Source of the DNA: Aureococcus anophagefferens
Taxonomy: Eukaryota; Sar; Pelagophyceae; Pelagomonadales; Pelagomonadaceae
Assembly (NCBI RefSeq): GCF_000186865.1
Contig: NW_008705567.1
Location: forward strand, 1,739,057 to 1,803,056
Direction: 5' to 3'
Length of the DNA stretch: 64,000 nt
Position numbers and translations under genes: made by a program. Shown in pieces: positions 39,583-48,206 of this stretch (position 1 is its first letter; every line of letters starts with the position of its first letter). The notes under the pieces were generated by a model. The model saw only the letters and a program-made list of their open reading frames with translations, made no database searches and was not told the DNA's origin.

Positions 39583-40377
39583 CTACCGCTCGCCCGGGTC
39601 GTCCGACGAGCAGCAGGACCCGAAGGCCCACCAGGACCGGAGCGACTGGGCCGCGCTGTTCGCGCGCGCCCGGGGCCGCTCCTGGTGGAACTCCGGCGGC
39701 GCCGTCGCCGCGCAGAGGTCCAGCGACCGCGCCTGCACGCGGGCCGAGAAGTGGTGGACCATCTTCTCGGCGTCGTGCGCGGACAGCGGCCGCGCCATGG
39801 GCGCGGCCGCCGCCTCCGCCGCGGCCTCGCCCTCCTCGACGCCCTTGGGCGAGTAGAAGAGGGTGCCCGCCTCCGCGAGGCCCGGCGCGCCGAGGACGGC
39901 GCGGAGGTCGTCGTCGTCGTCGCGGGCCTCCGCGGACCGGCCCGCGGAGCTCGCGGAGCCCGCGCGGTCCCGCGCGAGGCTCTCGAGGGCGTAGGTCATG
40001 GCCTCGCGCCGCAGGTCCACGGCCGCCGCGTGCGCCTCGCGCGCGGCCGCCGCGAGCGGCTCGTCGCTCAGGTGGCGGCGGCCGCGGTCCTCGCGCGGGC
40101 CCCGCGAGCTCGACAGGGGCGCCGACTGGGGCTCGACGCAGGGCTGGGGCGACATGTCGAACTGCGTCGGCGTCTGCTCCTCCAGGAGCTCCTTGGACCG
40201 GGCAGATGCCGCCAGCTGCGTGTTGATGCGCAACCCGCTCCGCTCGCGCCGCGCCTTGGCGCACTGCCGCCACCTCTGGCGGATGAGGCGGTCCCGCTCG
40301 CAGAGCGTGCCGAAGTCCTCGCAGGAGCTCGCGTGGTCCCAGGACTGGCTCAGGCCGCCCTCGCGGGCGTCGAGCAT
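39583..40377 (-). CDS. Hypothetical protein, 264 residues
   Basis: Starts MLDAREGGLSQSWDHASSCE. The N-terminal third is basic and helical (CERDRLIRQRWRQCAKARRE). The middle contains LSDEPLAAAAREAHAAAVDL and an Asp run (ARDDDDDLRAVLG). The C-terminus includes LSAHDAEKMVHHFSARVQAR and a Cys/Ser/Trp-rich end (SWWAFGSCCSSDDPGER). No domain, leader or membrane helix is recognised. Coding status rests on length and codon bias, since the opposite strand is also open here. Confidence 0.5.
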   Translation of the reverse strand: MLDAREGGLSQSWDHASSCEDFGTLCERDRLIRQRWRQCAKARRERSGLRINTQLAASARSKELLEEQTPTQFDMSPQPCVEPQSAPLSSSRGPREDRGRRHLSDEPLAAAAREAHAAAVDLRREAMTYALESLARDRAGSASSAGRSAEARDDDDDLRAVLGAPGLAEAGTLFYSPKGVEEGEAAAEAAAAPMARPLSAHDAEKMVHHFSARVQARSLDLCAATAPPEFHQERPRARANSAAQSLRSWWAFGSCCSSDDPGER

Positions 40378-41009
40378 CGTGATCGCTCAGGACTACACCT
40401 GGGCGAATCTCAAGGAGCTTGGGCGGTCGAAAGCGCTGCCCCGTGACCTTCACGCGCCCGACGCCTCGCCCGGTGCCACTCGTCCGCCGAAAGGAACGTC
40501 GGCTGCCGCTTCCACCCAAACATCAACAACGACGCGGGTTTTCAAACTCACTTGCGGTATTCCTCTGAGTCATGCGCGGCGGCGGCGCGCCGGGCAGCGT
40601 GGCCAGCCACCGCCGCGGCGCGCGTCGTCCGTCTCGAGCCGGCGGCGACAGGCTGCGCTTGCGGCGGCGCGCATGCGGTCGAGCACGCAGCGGACGAAGA
40701 CCGGCGGCATGTTGTACAGGGCACGGCTGATGTGCAAGACGGGGAGCGCTGATTGCCGTCAAGCGCGCGTCATGCACCGGCATTGCAGCCGCCTCGAGCG
40801 CGTGCTCAGCTCGAGGTCCCTGCCACCCCGGGGTCTCGCCGCAGCGTCGACGCCTTGATCACCCTCGCAGCACCGCCGCAGCCGTCGTCGCAGCCGTCGT
40901 CGCACCGCTCGAGCAGCAGCGCCTCGCAGCAGCCGTCGTCGTCGCACCGCTCGAGCAGCAGCGCCTGTCGTCGAGCGGCAGTACCTCGCAGCAGCAGCAA
41001 GAAACGCCC
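40378..41009. other. Divergent intergenic region with CAG/GTC-rich repeats, 632 nt
   Basis: Lies between two divergent gene starts. The right half (about 40,860-40,990) is a simple GTCGTCGCAGC-type repeat array and includes a 26-bp exact repeat at 40899-40924 and 40941-40966 (containing CACCGCTCGAGCAGCAGCGC). Short frames in the left half have no family resemblance. Both promoters should be here; no TATA or RNA gene is evident. Confidence 0.55.
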
Positions 41010-41791
41010 ATGTTTTCATCTCTCCTGCGCCGCGCCTCCCGCGCCGCGCCGCGGCGGCTGAGCGACGAATCGCGGCCGTTCCGCGTCCTCGGCGTGCAGC
41101 AGATCGCCATCGGCGGGCCGTCGAAGAAGGCGCTCGGCGGGCTCTGGCACGAGCTGCTCGGCATCACGAAGCTCGGCGAGCACACGTCGTCCGTCGACAA
41201 CGTCGCCCAGGACGTGCTGAGCGTCGGCCCGCGGCCCTTCAACGTCGAGATCGACCTCATGCAGCCTCTGGACGCGTCCGCGAAGCCGAACCCCGCGGCG
41301 CCGGCGTTGCATCACGTCGGCCTCTGGGTCGACAAGCTGCCCGAGGCCGTCGCCTACCTGGAGGCGCGGGGCGTCGACTTCGTCGGCGGGGAGAACGCCG
41401 TGCGCCGCGGCGCGGCGAACTGCGACATCGCGTTCATCCACCCCAAGGGCGGCGGCCAGGGCGTGCTCGTCGAGCTCGTCCAGGCGCCGCCGGCCGTGCG
41501 CACGGCGCTCGCCGAGGTCGAGGCCGTCGCGGGCGTCGACGCGCGGGCCGCGCGGCCGTCGGCGACGGGCGCGCGGCCCGAGCTCCGCTTCGCCGAGGGC
41601 CAGCGCGTGACGGCGCGCGTCGGCGAGGACGACTGGCACTGCAGGCGGGGACCGTCGTCGGGCTCTGGTACTCGGAGGAGGACTGGCCCGCGACGGAGGT
41701 CGCGCCCTACAAGATCGCGCTCGACGACGGGCCCGACATCTACGCGCCGCTCGACGACGACCTCGTCGTCCGCGCCGCGAAGGACGAGTGA
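41010..41791 (+). CDS. VOC/glyoxalase-fold protein with C-terminal LDDG-type domain, frameshifted
   Basis: Starts MFSSLLRRASRAAPRRL, an Arg-rich likely mitochondrial leader. Residues 28-160 form a vicinal-oxygen-chelate domain similar to proteins annotated as lactoylglutathione lyase: VLGVQQIAIGGPSKKAL, VEIDLMQPLDAS, HHVGLWVDKLPEAVAYLE and GVLVELVQAPP, with His and Glu in metal-ligand positions. After RVTARVGEDDWH (41,639) one base appears to be missing. In the shifted frame the protein continues AGTVVGLWYSEEDWPATEVA and IALDDGPDIYAPLDDDLVV, a small beta module I recall from many stramenopile proteins (W-x-G-T-V-V ... L-D-D-G). The stop is at 41791. Substrate unknown. Confidence 0.68.
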
Positions 41792-41952
41792 GCGCGCGGG
41801 CGACGTCGCGCGGTCGCAGGCGACGTCGCGCGGTCGCGGCTCCGAAACTCACATGTAACCACTCGGTGTGTATTTAAAAACCGCGATCGTGGCTCCGAAA
41901 CTCAGCATGGTACACACGTCGGTGCGTATTAAAGAAAATACCGCGGCGCGCT

Positions 41953-42588
41953 CTACGCCTCGACGTCGCCCGCGGTTCGTCGCGCGGCGTCGGCCTCGGC
42001 CTCGGCCTCGGCCTTGGCCGCCTCGGCGAGCTCGCGCCGCTGGGCGTTCTCGAGCTGGCGCTGCTTCTCCCGGCGCTGCTCCTCGCGCTGCGCGTCGATG
42101 ACGTACTGGAAGCGGCTGTCGTTCATGCCGAAGACGTTCGCGACGACCTCGCCGACGAACTCGGCGCCGCGCAGCGTCTTCTCCGAGCCCCACCAGGCCC
42201 AGTGCTTGACCTTGCGCCAGCGGCCCACGGGCGCCTCGTCGGGCTCGTCCCAGTAGTAGGGCCCGAACTCCCAGTCCGTCGCCATCCACGCCTCGAGCTT
42301 CTCCAAGCGGTTCGGCTCCCGCGCGGCCTCGGCGGCGGCCTCGGCGGCGGCGCGGTCCTTGTAGACCTGGAAGGGGTCCGGCTCGCCCCGCGCGATGGCT
42401 TCTTGCCGCTGCCGCTCCTGCTCGACGATGTGGCCGTAGACCGTGGACATGGTTTGGGGATCTTCGGGCTGTTTAGCCGCGACAGCGCGGATTTTCGCGC
42501 GATGCTCGTGCACGTCGTTGAGCGCGTCGGCGACGGGCTGGCGGTGCTGGGCTTGGATGCGGCGCGCAGCGGCGGGCGACGCGGCCAA
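41953..42588 (-). CDS. FAM177-like protein
   Basis: A 211-residue protein, or 165 if translation starts at MSTVYGHIVEQER. The core (about residues 108-170) has WEFGPYYWDEPDEAPVG, KTLRGAEFVGEVVANVFGMN and SRFQYVIDAQREEQ. This follows the FAM177 pattern of WGPYLW, then a helix with GE-x-x-A, then FGI-x-x-P/S-x-x-QYAIDEY. FAM177 proteins are small and Golgi/vesicle-associated in animals; function here is unknown. The C-terminal 45 residues are a Glu/Ala/Arg coiled-coil helix. The gene is convergent with the VOC gene; the 160 nt between stops has short duplicated pieces (GGCTCCGAAACTCA twice). Confidence 0.62.
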   Translation of the reverse strand: MAASPAAARRIQAQHRQPVADALNDVHEHRAKIRAVAAKQPEDPQTMSTVYGHIVEQERQRQEAIARGEPDPFQVYKDRAAAEAAAEAAREPNRLEKLEAWMATDWEFGPYYWDEPDEAPVGRWRKVKHWAWWGSEKTLRGAEFVGEVVANVFGMNDSRFQYVIDAQREEQRREKQRQLENAQRRELAEAAKAEAEAEADAARRTAGDVEA

Positions 42589-42898
42589 GTTTTTTGTAAG
42601 AGCGTCGGCGGCTCTCCCCGCCTCGGAGCTCCGGAGAGCGCGGCGCTTCTCCTAGTTATTCCAGCTGTCCTGACGTTCTTACCAGCCGGTGACGCCTCCG
42701 GTGGCGCCACGCGACACGCGCCGGTCGTCGACGTCGCTGGGTCGTCTGCGACGTCTGCGACGCGTGGGTCGGGTCTGTGGCTGGGGTCGACACCGCACAC
42801 ACCGCAGGCGCCCGGCGCCGGCGATGGGCGAACAAGAGTTGAAGCTCATACGTCCTGCCGGCCAGCACACGGGGGTGAAGTCTCTCGCCGGCTGCAAA

Positions 42899-44305
42899 AT
42901 GGGCCTCTTCCGACCGCTCCTGTGCGCGGCCCTGGCCGCCGACGGGTTCGCCCCGTCCCCCATGACCCCCACGGCCCACAGACGGCCACCCACCTCCGTT
43001 TTTTCGACGATCGAGGGCGCCCCGGAGGTCGCCTCCGCGCTCCGACGAGCGATGGAGAAGAAGGCGCCGGTCATCAACGCGCAGCAGCTCAAGGACCTCG
43101 CGAAGAACCGCAAGTCCATCGAGAAGACGTTCGCCGCCCCCGCGGCGCCGTCGCCCGCCGACGGGGCCCACCTGGGCGCGCGCGGCACGTCGGTTGAAGC
43201 GCCGCCGCTCAGCAACGAGGAGCTCGCGGCGTGGTTCGCCCCCAGCGCGGCCAAGGCCAAGGAGGTGGCGGGGGCCGTGTCGTACAAGGACCGCGACGAG
43301 GGCCTCCACTGGCAGATCCGGAACATGGGCCAGACCGCGCTCCTGAGCTCGGACGAGGAGAAGGCGCTCGCGCGGCGCGTGCAGCGGCTCTGCACCTGGG
43401 AGGGCATCCGGGCGAACCTCACGGCGTCCCTGGGCCGCGAGCCCACGGAGCTCGAGTGGGGCGCCGCGGCGCGCATCAGCCGCGCCGCGTGCGAGAACGG
43501 GTCCTTCGAGAAGGCGCGGAAGAAGTGCCTCAAGGCCAAGGCCGCGATGATCAACGCGAATTTGCGGTTGGTCGTGTCCATCAGCAAGCGCTACCAGCAC
43601 CGGGGGCTCCACTTCCAGGACGTCATCCAGGAGGGCACCTTCGGCCTCACGCGCGCCGTCGAGAAGTTCGACCCCGAGAAGGGCTTCAAGTTCTCGACGT
43701 ACGCGACGTGGTGGATCAAGCAGGCCGTCATGCGCGCCATCGCGGACCAGAGCCGCACGATCCGCCTCCCCGTCCACGTCCACGACCAGCTCCAGTCCAT
43801 GAAGAAGGTCACGCGCGACCTCGGCGCGGAGCTCGGCCGCGAGTGCACCGACGAGGAGCTCGCGGGCAAGCTCGACCTCGCCACCACCAAAATGGACTGG
43901 CTCCGCTCCTGCGAGCGCCAGACCATGTCCATGGACGCCACGGTCCGCGTCTCGGGCAAGGGCTCGTCCGCGGGCACGGGCGGCGCGGGCAACGAGGCCA
44001 AGCTCTCGGACAACCTCGCGGACGCGGCCGCCTTGCCCGACGAGCGCGCGGAGACCAAGTCGCTCCAGAGCGACATCCACGGCCTCCTGCGCACGGCCCT
44101 CAGCGACCGCGAGTGCGACGTCGTGCGCCTCCGCTTCGGCCTCGACGACGGCAAGGCGAGGACGCTCGAGGAGATCGGCACCGTGTTCTCCATCACGCGC
44201 GAGCGCGTGCGCCAGATCGAGGCCCGGGCTCTCCACAAGCTGCGCCAGCCCTACCGCAACCACATGCTCGAGGCCTACACGCAGAGCCAGGCCCAGGCCG
44301 CCTAG
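42899..44305 (+). CDS. Plastid-targeted RNA polymerase sigma-70 factor
   Basis: A 468-residue primary-type sigma factor. Region 2 is intact: AMINANLRLVVSISKRYQ, LHFQDVIQEGTFGLTRAVEK and YATWWIKQAVMRAIADQ, the core-binding and -10 recognition helices. Region 3 follows (LPVHVHDQLQSMKKVTRDLG). Region 4 ends in the -35 helix-turn-helix TLEEIGTVFSITRERVRQIE. The start MGLFRPLLCAALAADGFAPSP gives a signal peptide ending at an ASAF-like D-G-F-A-P motif, the bipartite signal of secondary plastids; an upstream in-frame Met exists 25 codons earlier. It directs the bacterial-type plastid polymerase to promoters and is nucleus-encoded by context. A Gly/Ser linker (VSGKGSSAGTGGAGN) splits regions 3 and 4. 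Confidence 0.92.
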   Translation: MGLFRPLLCAALAADGFAPSPMTPTAHRRPPTSVFSTIEGAPEVASALRRAMEKKAPVINAQQLKDLAKNRKSIEKTFAAPAAPSPADGAHLGARGTSVEAPPLSNEELAAWFAPSAAKAKEVAGAVSYKDRDEGLHWQIRNMGQTALLSSDEEKALARRVQRLCTWEGIRANLTASLGREPTELEWGAAARISRAACENGSFEKARKKCLKAKAAMINANLRLVVSISKRYQHRGLHFQDVIQEGTFGLTRAVEKFDPEKGFKFSTYATWWIKQAVMRAIADQSRTIRLPVHVHDQLQSMKKVTRDLGAELGRECTDEELAGKLDLATTKMDWLRSCERQTMSMDATVRVSGKGSSAGTGGAGNEAKLSDNLADAAALPDERAETKSLQSDIHGLLRTALSDRECDVVRLRFGLDDGKARTLEEIGTVFSITRERVRQIEARALHKLRQPYRNHMLEAYTQSQAQAA

Positions 44306-44688
44306 GCGCGGGCCGGGTCGGCGCCTCTCTGCACATACCGCGCCCCGCCGAGAAGGGAACCGAGCCCTGCGCGCGTCGTCCGCGCACGCCCTGTCGCACC
44401 GCCGCTCCCGCTTAACACCGAGAAAAAACAACAAGCCTACGTGCGGCATCGTCGCTTACTGCGCGCGTCGTCCGCGCACGCCCTGTCGCACCGCCGCTCC
44501 CGCTTAACACCGAGAAAAAAAAAAAGCCTACGGTCCGGGCCGGGCTCGCGCCACCTCCGACGCCCCTGCGCAAGTCCCTGCGCCCCGCCGAAAGGCCCCC
44601 TCCTGGGGGAGTAGAGAGCATAGAGTTCTGATTACAGGGCGGGGGGTTCGGCGGAGCGCGCGCGCGGCCCGCGCGCGGCGCGCGGCGC
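44306..44688. other. Convergent intergenic region with a 92-bp tandem duplication
   Basis: Between the 3-prime ends of the sigma-factor gene and OGDH. A block of about 74 bp (starting CTGCGCGCGTCGTCCGCGCA and ending with an A run and GCCTACG) occurs at 44367-44441 and again at 44459-44532. Each copy contains CTTAACACCGAGAAAAAA; the A runs differ in length. The copies could be alternative polyadenylation regions on the plus strand. No gene is seen. Confidence 0.75.
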
Positions 44689-47600
44689 TCAGGCGGCGCG
44701 CTCGATCTCCTTCTCGGAGAGGAGGCCGAAGGGGAAGGCGGAGAGGTCCTCGGAGAGGGCCGTGTCGATGATGGCCTTCTGCTGCGCGTCGTGGACGGCG
44801 CCGTAGCCCTCGGCCGTGGACGCCATCGTCGCGCGGCCGCAGTAGCCCGGCCGCTGCTCGACGCCGTTGAGGACGCGCGTCGCCGTCATGATGCGGTCGC
44901 GGACGTAGTACCAGGCGCCCTGGTTCTTGGGCTCCTCCTGGGTCCAGACGAGCTCCGCGTTCGCGTACTTGGTCGCGTAGTTGGCGACCTGGTCGAAGGG
45001 GAAGGGCGAGATCTGCTCGACGCGCACGAGGGCGACGTCGGAGGGCCCCTCGGCCTTCCGCCGCGCCTCGAGCAGCTCGTAGTAGATCTTGCCGCTGCAG
45101 AGCACGACGCGGCGCACGTCGGCGTCGGCGACGACCTCGTCGTCGTGCATCTCGCCGTACGTGCGGCGGAAGCGCGACCCCGTGAGGAACTCGTCGACGT
45201 TGGACACGGCCAATTTGTGGCGCAGGAGCGCCTTCGTCGAGGCGACGATGAGCGGCTTGCGGAAGTCGCGGTGCTGCTGGCGCCGGAGCGCGTGGAAGTA
45301 GTTCGCGGGCGTCGTCGGGTTGATGATCTGCCAGTTGTTGAGCTGAACCTGGCGCACCTGGCCCTCCATGGTGTGCAGGTCCGGCGGGATGACGTCCGGG
45401 TCCTCGTCGGAGTTCTGGAGGAAGCGTTCGACGCGGCACGACGAGTGCTCCGGGCCCTGGCCCTGGTAGCCGTGGGGCAGCAGGAGCACGAGGCCACTCT
45501 GGCGCATCCACTTGGCCTCGCCCGAGCTGAGGAACTGGTCGATGATGATCTGGGCGCCGTTGACGAAGTCGCCGAACTGGGCCTCCCAGACGCAGAGCAC
45601 GTCCGGCGTCTCGAACGAGTAGCCCAACTCGAAGCCGAGCACGCCGTACTCCGAGAGGAAGGAGTTGTGGATGTCGAGCTTCGCGGCCTGGTCCGGCGCG
45701 ATGGCGTTGAGGAACGTGTGCGTCGCGCCGTCCTTCTGGTCGTGGACGACCGCGTGGCGGTGCGTGAACGTGCCGCGCTCGACGTCCTGCCCCGTGAAGC
45801 GGACGGGCGTGCCCTCGTCGAGGAGCGTCCCGAAGGCCAGCGCCTCGCCCTGGGCCCAGTCGACGCCCTCGCCGCTGGCGACGGCCTCGGCCTTCTTCGC
45901 GAGGATGCCCTTGAGCCGCCGGTGCAGGCTGAAGCCCTCGGGCGTCGTCGACAGCGCCGCGTTGACCTTCTGCAGGTCCTCGAGCGCGACGCCCGTCTTG
46001 CCGAAGGCGCCGTGGCCCACGCTCAGCGGCGACACCATCTCCTGCCAGTTCTGGCCCCAGACGTCGCGGTCCCACTTGAACGCGTCCTTGTTGTCGAACG
46101 CCTCCGCGTACACTTGCTCCACGGAGCCGACGATCGCGCCGACGTCCTCCGGGCTCAGCTTGGGCTCCGTGACCTGGACGTCGGCGACGTACTTCGTGAG
46201 CACGGACGGGTGCTTCTTGACGACCTGGTACATGGTCGGCTGCGTGAACGTCGGCTCGTCGATCTCGTTGTGGCCGAACTTGCGGTAGCCGATCAAGTCG
46301 ATGATGACGTCGGTCTTGAACTCGTGGCGCCAGGCGACGGCCGTCTCGAAGACCCGGCACACGGCCTCCGGGTCGTCCGCGTTGACGTGGAAGATCGGGC
46401 AGCCGAAGGCCTTGCCGAGGTCCGAGCTGTACATCGTCGACCGGCCCTGCTCCGGCAGGCACGTGAAGCCGACCTGGTTGTTGCAGATGACGTGGATCGT
46501 GCCGCCCGTCTTGTAGGCCTCGAGGTTCACCATCTGCATGGTCTCGTAGACGACGCCCTGCCCCGCGAACGCCGCGTCGCCGTGGATGATCACCTGGGCA
46601 GCACGAGGGTGATTCAACGTCGCTTCAACGTGAGTGTTCCGCGCGCGCGCGTTCCGGAAAAAAAGCATCCACGCGTCGAGACCGTTCCGAGAGATGATCG
46701 CTCGTCCAAGAATCAGCCGAAACGAGTGGAAAACGACCGAGATATGAGCCTTTGAAGTTGGGAATGTCGCTCTCTTGTCCTGCCCCGATGATCACGGGCA
46801 GCACCGTGTCGCCGTTGGGGTCGCCCTTCATGTCCATGCGCGCCCGCGCCTTGCCGATGACCAACGGGTTCACGGCCTCGAGGTGCGACGGGTTCGGCAG
46901 GAGCTCGACCTGGACGCGGCGGCCGTCGGGGTACGCGCGGTCGTACGACGTCCCGAGGTGGTACTTGACGTCGCCGGAGGACGACCAGTCGCCGGCGCCG
47001 GCGTCGTCGTCGCTCTGGGCCGTGCCCATGAACTCGCGGAAGATGACCTCGATGGGCTTGCGGACGACGTTGCAGAGCACGTTGAGCCGGCCGCGGTGCG
47101 GCATGCCGATGATGACGTCGGACACGCCGCAGAGCGTCGCGGCGTCGACCATGATCTTCATGCCGGGGATCATGGACTCGCACCCTTCCAACCCGAAGCG
47201 CTTCGCCGTGTTGAACTTGGTCGCGAGGATCGTCTCGAACTTTTCGGCGTACGCCAAACGCTCGAGCACGTGCTTCCGGTCCTCGAGGCTCAGGGGCGCC
47301 TTGGGCGTCTCGAGGCGGCTCCGGAGCCAGTTCTGCTTGTTCAGGTCCGTGATGTGCTCCGCCTCGATGCCCAAAGTGCCGCAGTACGTCTCCTGGAGGA
47401 AGTCCGCGAGCTCCCGCAACGTCGTCATGCCGTCGTCGTTGACGTCCGCGTTGCCCAGCAGGCCCGCGACGGCGGACCCCGTCGCCGTCGTCAGGCGCAG
47501 CTCGCGGTCGTAGTCGCCCGGCTCGAAGCCGTAGGTCGCCGGGTCCAGGTCCGCGAGCGGCGCCAAATCGCCCTTGAGCCGTAGCGGGTCGAGGTCCGCG

Positions 47601-48035
47601 CGCTCGTGGCCCCGGCGCTGGTAGGCGGCGATGAGGTGCATGGCCCGCGCCGTGTCCGCGCCCCGCGCGCCCTGGAGCGAGCTCTCCTTCGACCCCGCGG
47701 GCACCGCGGCGCCGCCGCCGCCCGCGGCGTAGCGCTCGCCGCCGAGGGCGGGGGGCATGTCGAACGCGCCGGACTCGAAGTAGGACGCCCAGGACGAGTG
47801 GACGCTCGACGGGTCCGCGGACCAGGCGTAGTACTGCGAGTCCACGTACGTCGACGACGTCCCGCTCAGGAAGCCCTCCTCCTGCGAGGGATTTGAGTTC
47901 AGTGTGTCGCTAAAATGGCTCGGACCGGGCGCGCGCGCGCGATGGAGCACGCACCTTCGGCACGGCGCTAAAGATGCGCGTCGCGCGCGCCAGGCCGCGC
48001 GCGCGCCGCCCGGCGACGCTCACGCTGCGGAGCAT
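44689..48035 (-). CDS. OGDH: Mitochondrial 2-oxoglutarate dehydrogenase E1 subunit
   Basis: Three exons, 48035-47955, 47881-46796 and 46593-44689, give 1,023 residues, the normal E1o length. Exon 1 encodes the presequence (MLRSVSVAGRRARGLARATR). Intron 1 is a plain 73-nt GT-AG intron; intron 2 is a 202-nt family-A introner. Signatures: SSWASYFESG near the N-terminus, HLIAAYQRRGHERADLDPL, IIGMPHRGRLNVLCNV, GTSYDRAYPDGRRVQVEL-type substrate loop, HGDAAFAGQGVVYET at the ThDP site (created by splicing), YRKFGHNEIDEPTFTQP and the C-terminal GRATMASTAEGY. It decarboxylates 2-oxoglutarate in the TCA cycle. A loop near residue 171 (DVNDDGMTTLRE) matches an EF-hand pattern. Confidence 0.95.
46594..46795 (-). 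mobile_element. Family-A introner in OGDH (202 nt, GT-AG)
   Basis: A 194-bp element with an 8-bp target duplication GTGATCAT (46795-46788 and 46593-46586, perfect, plus one more matching base). Inverted ends are CGGGGCAGGACAAGAGAG and CACCCTCGTGCTGCCCAG. The GT donor comes from the duplication, the AG from the element end. Removal joins VLP to VIIHGDAAFAGQG, the conserved ThDP-site sequence of OGDH, which independently confirms the splice. Confidence 0.95.
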
Positions 48036-48206
48036 GGTCTGTTCTCGCGGCGCCGGTGGCTTTGCAGCTGCCGACGGGTCGTTTCCGTCTTCGCAAAAGC
48101 ACGGCGACATGCACCTTCACCGCAAGTTCGACCTCGCAGCGGTGATGCGCGCGTCGATCGCGTCGGCGACAACGCGCCACTCCGGCCATTACCGGCAAAT
48201 ATCCGC

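Noticed and set aside
40860..40990. CRISPR-like array
   Set aside because: Only two copies of a 26-bp unit within a simple CAG/GTC repeat; no regular spacers and the genome is eukaryotic.
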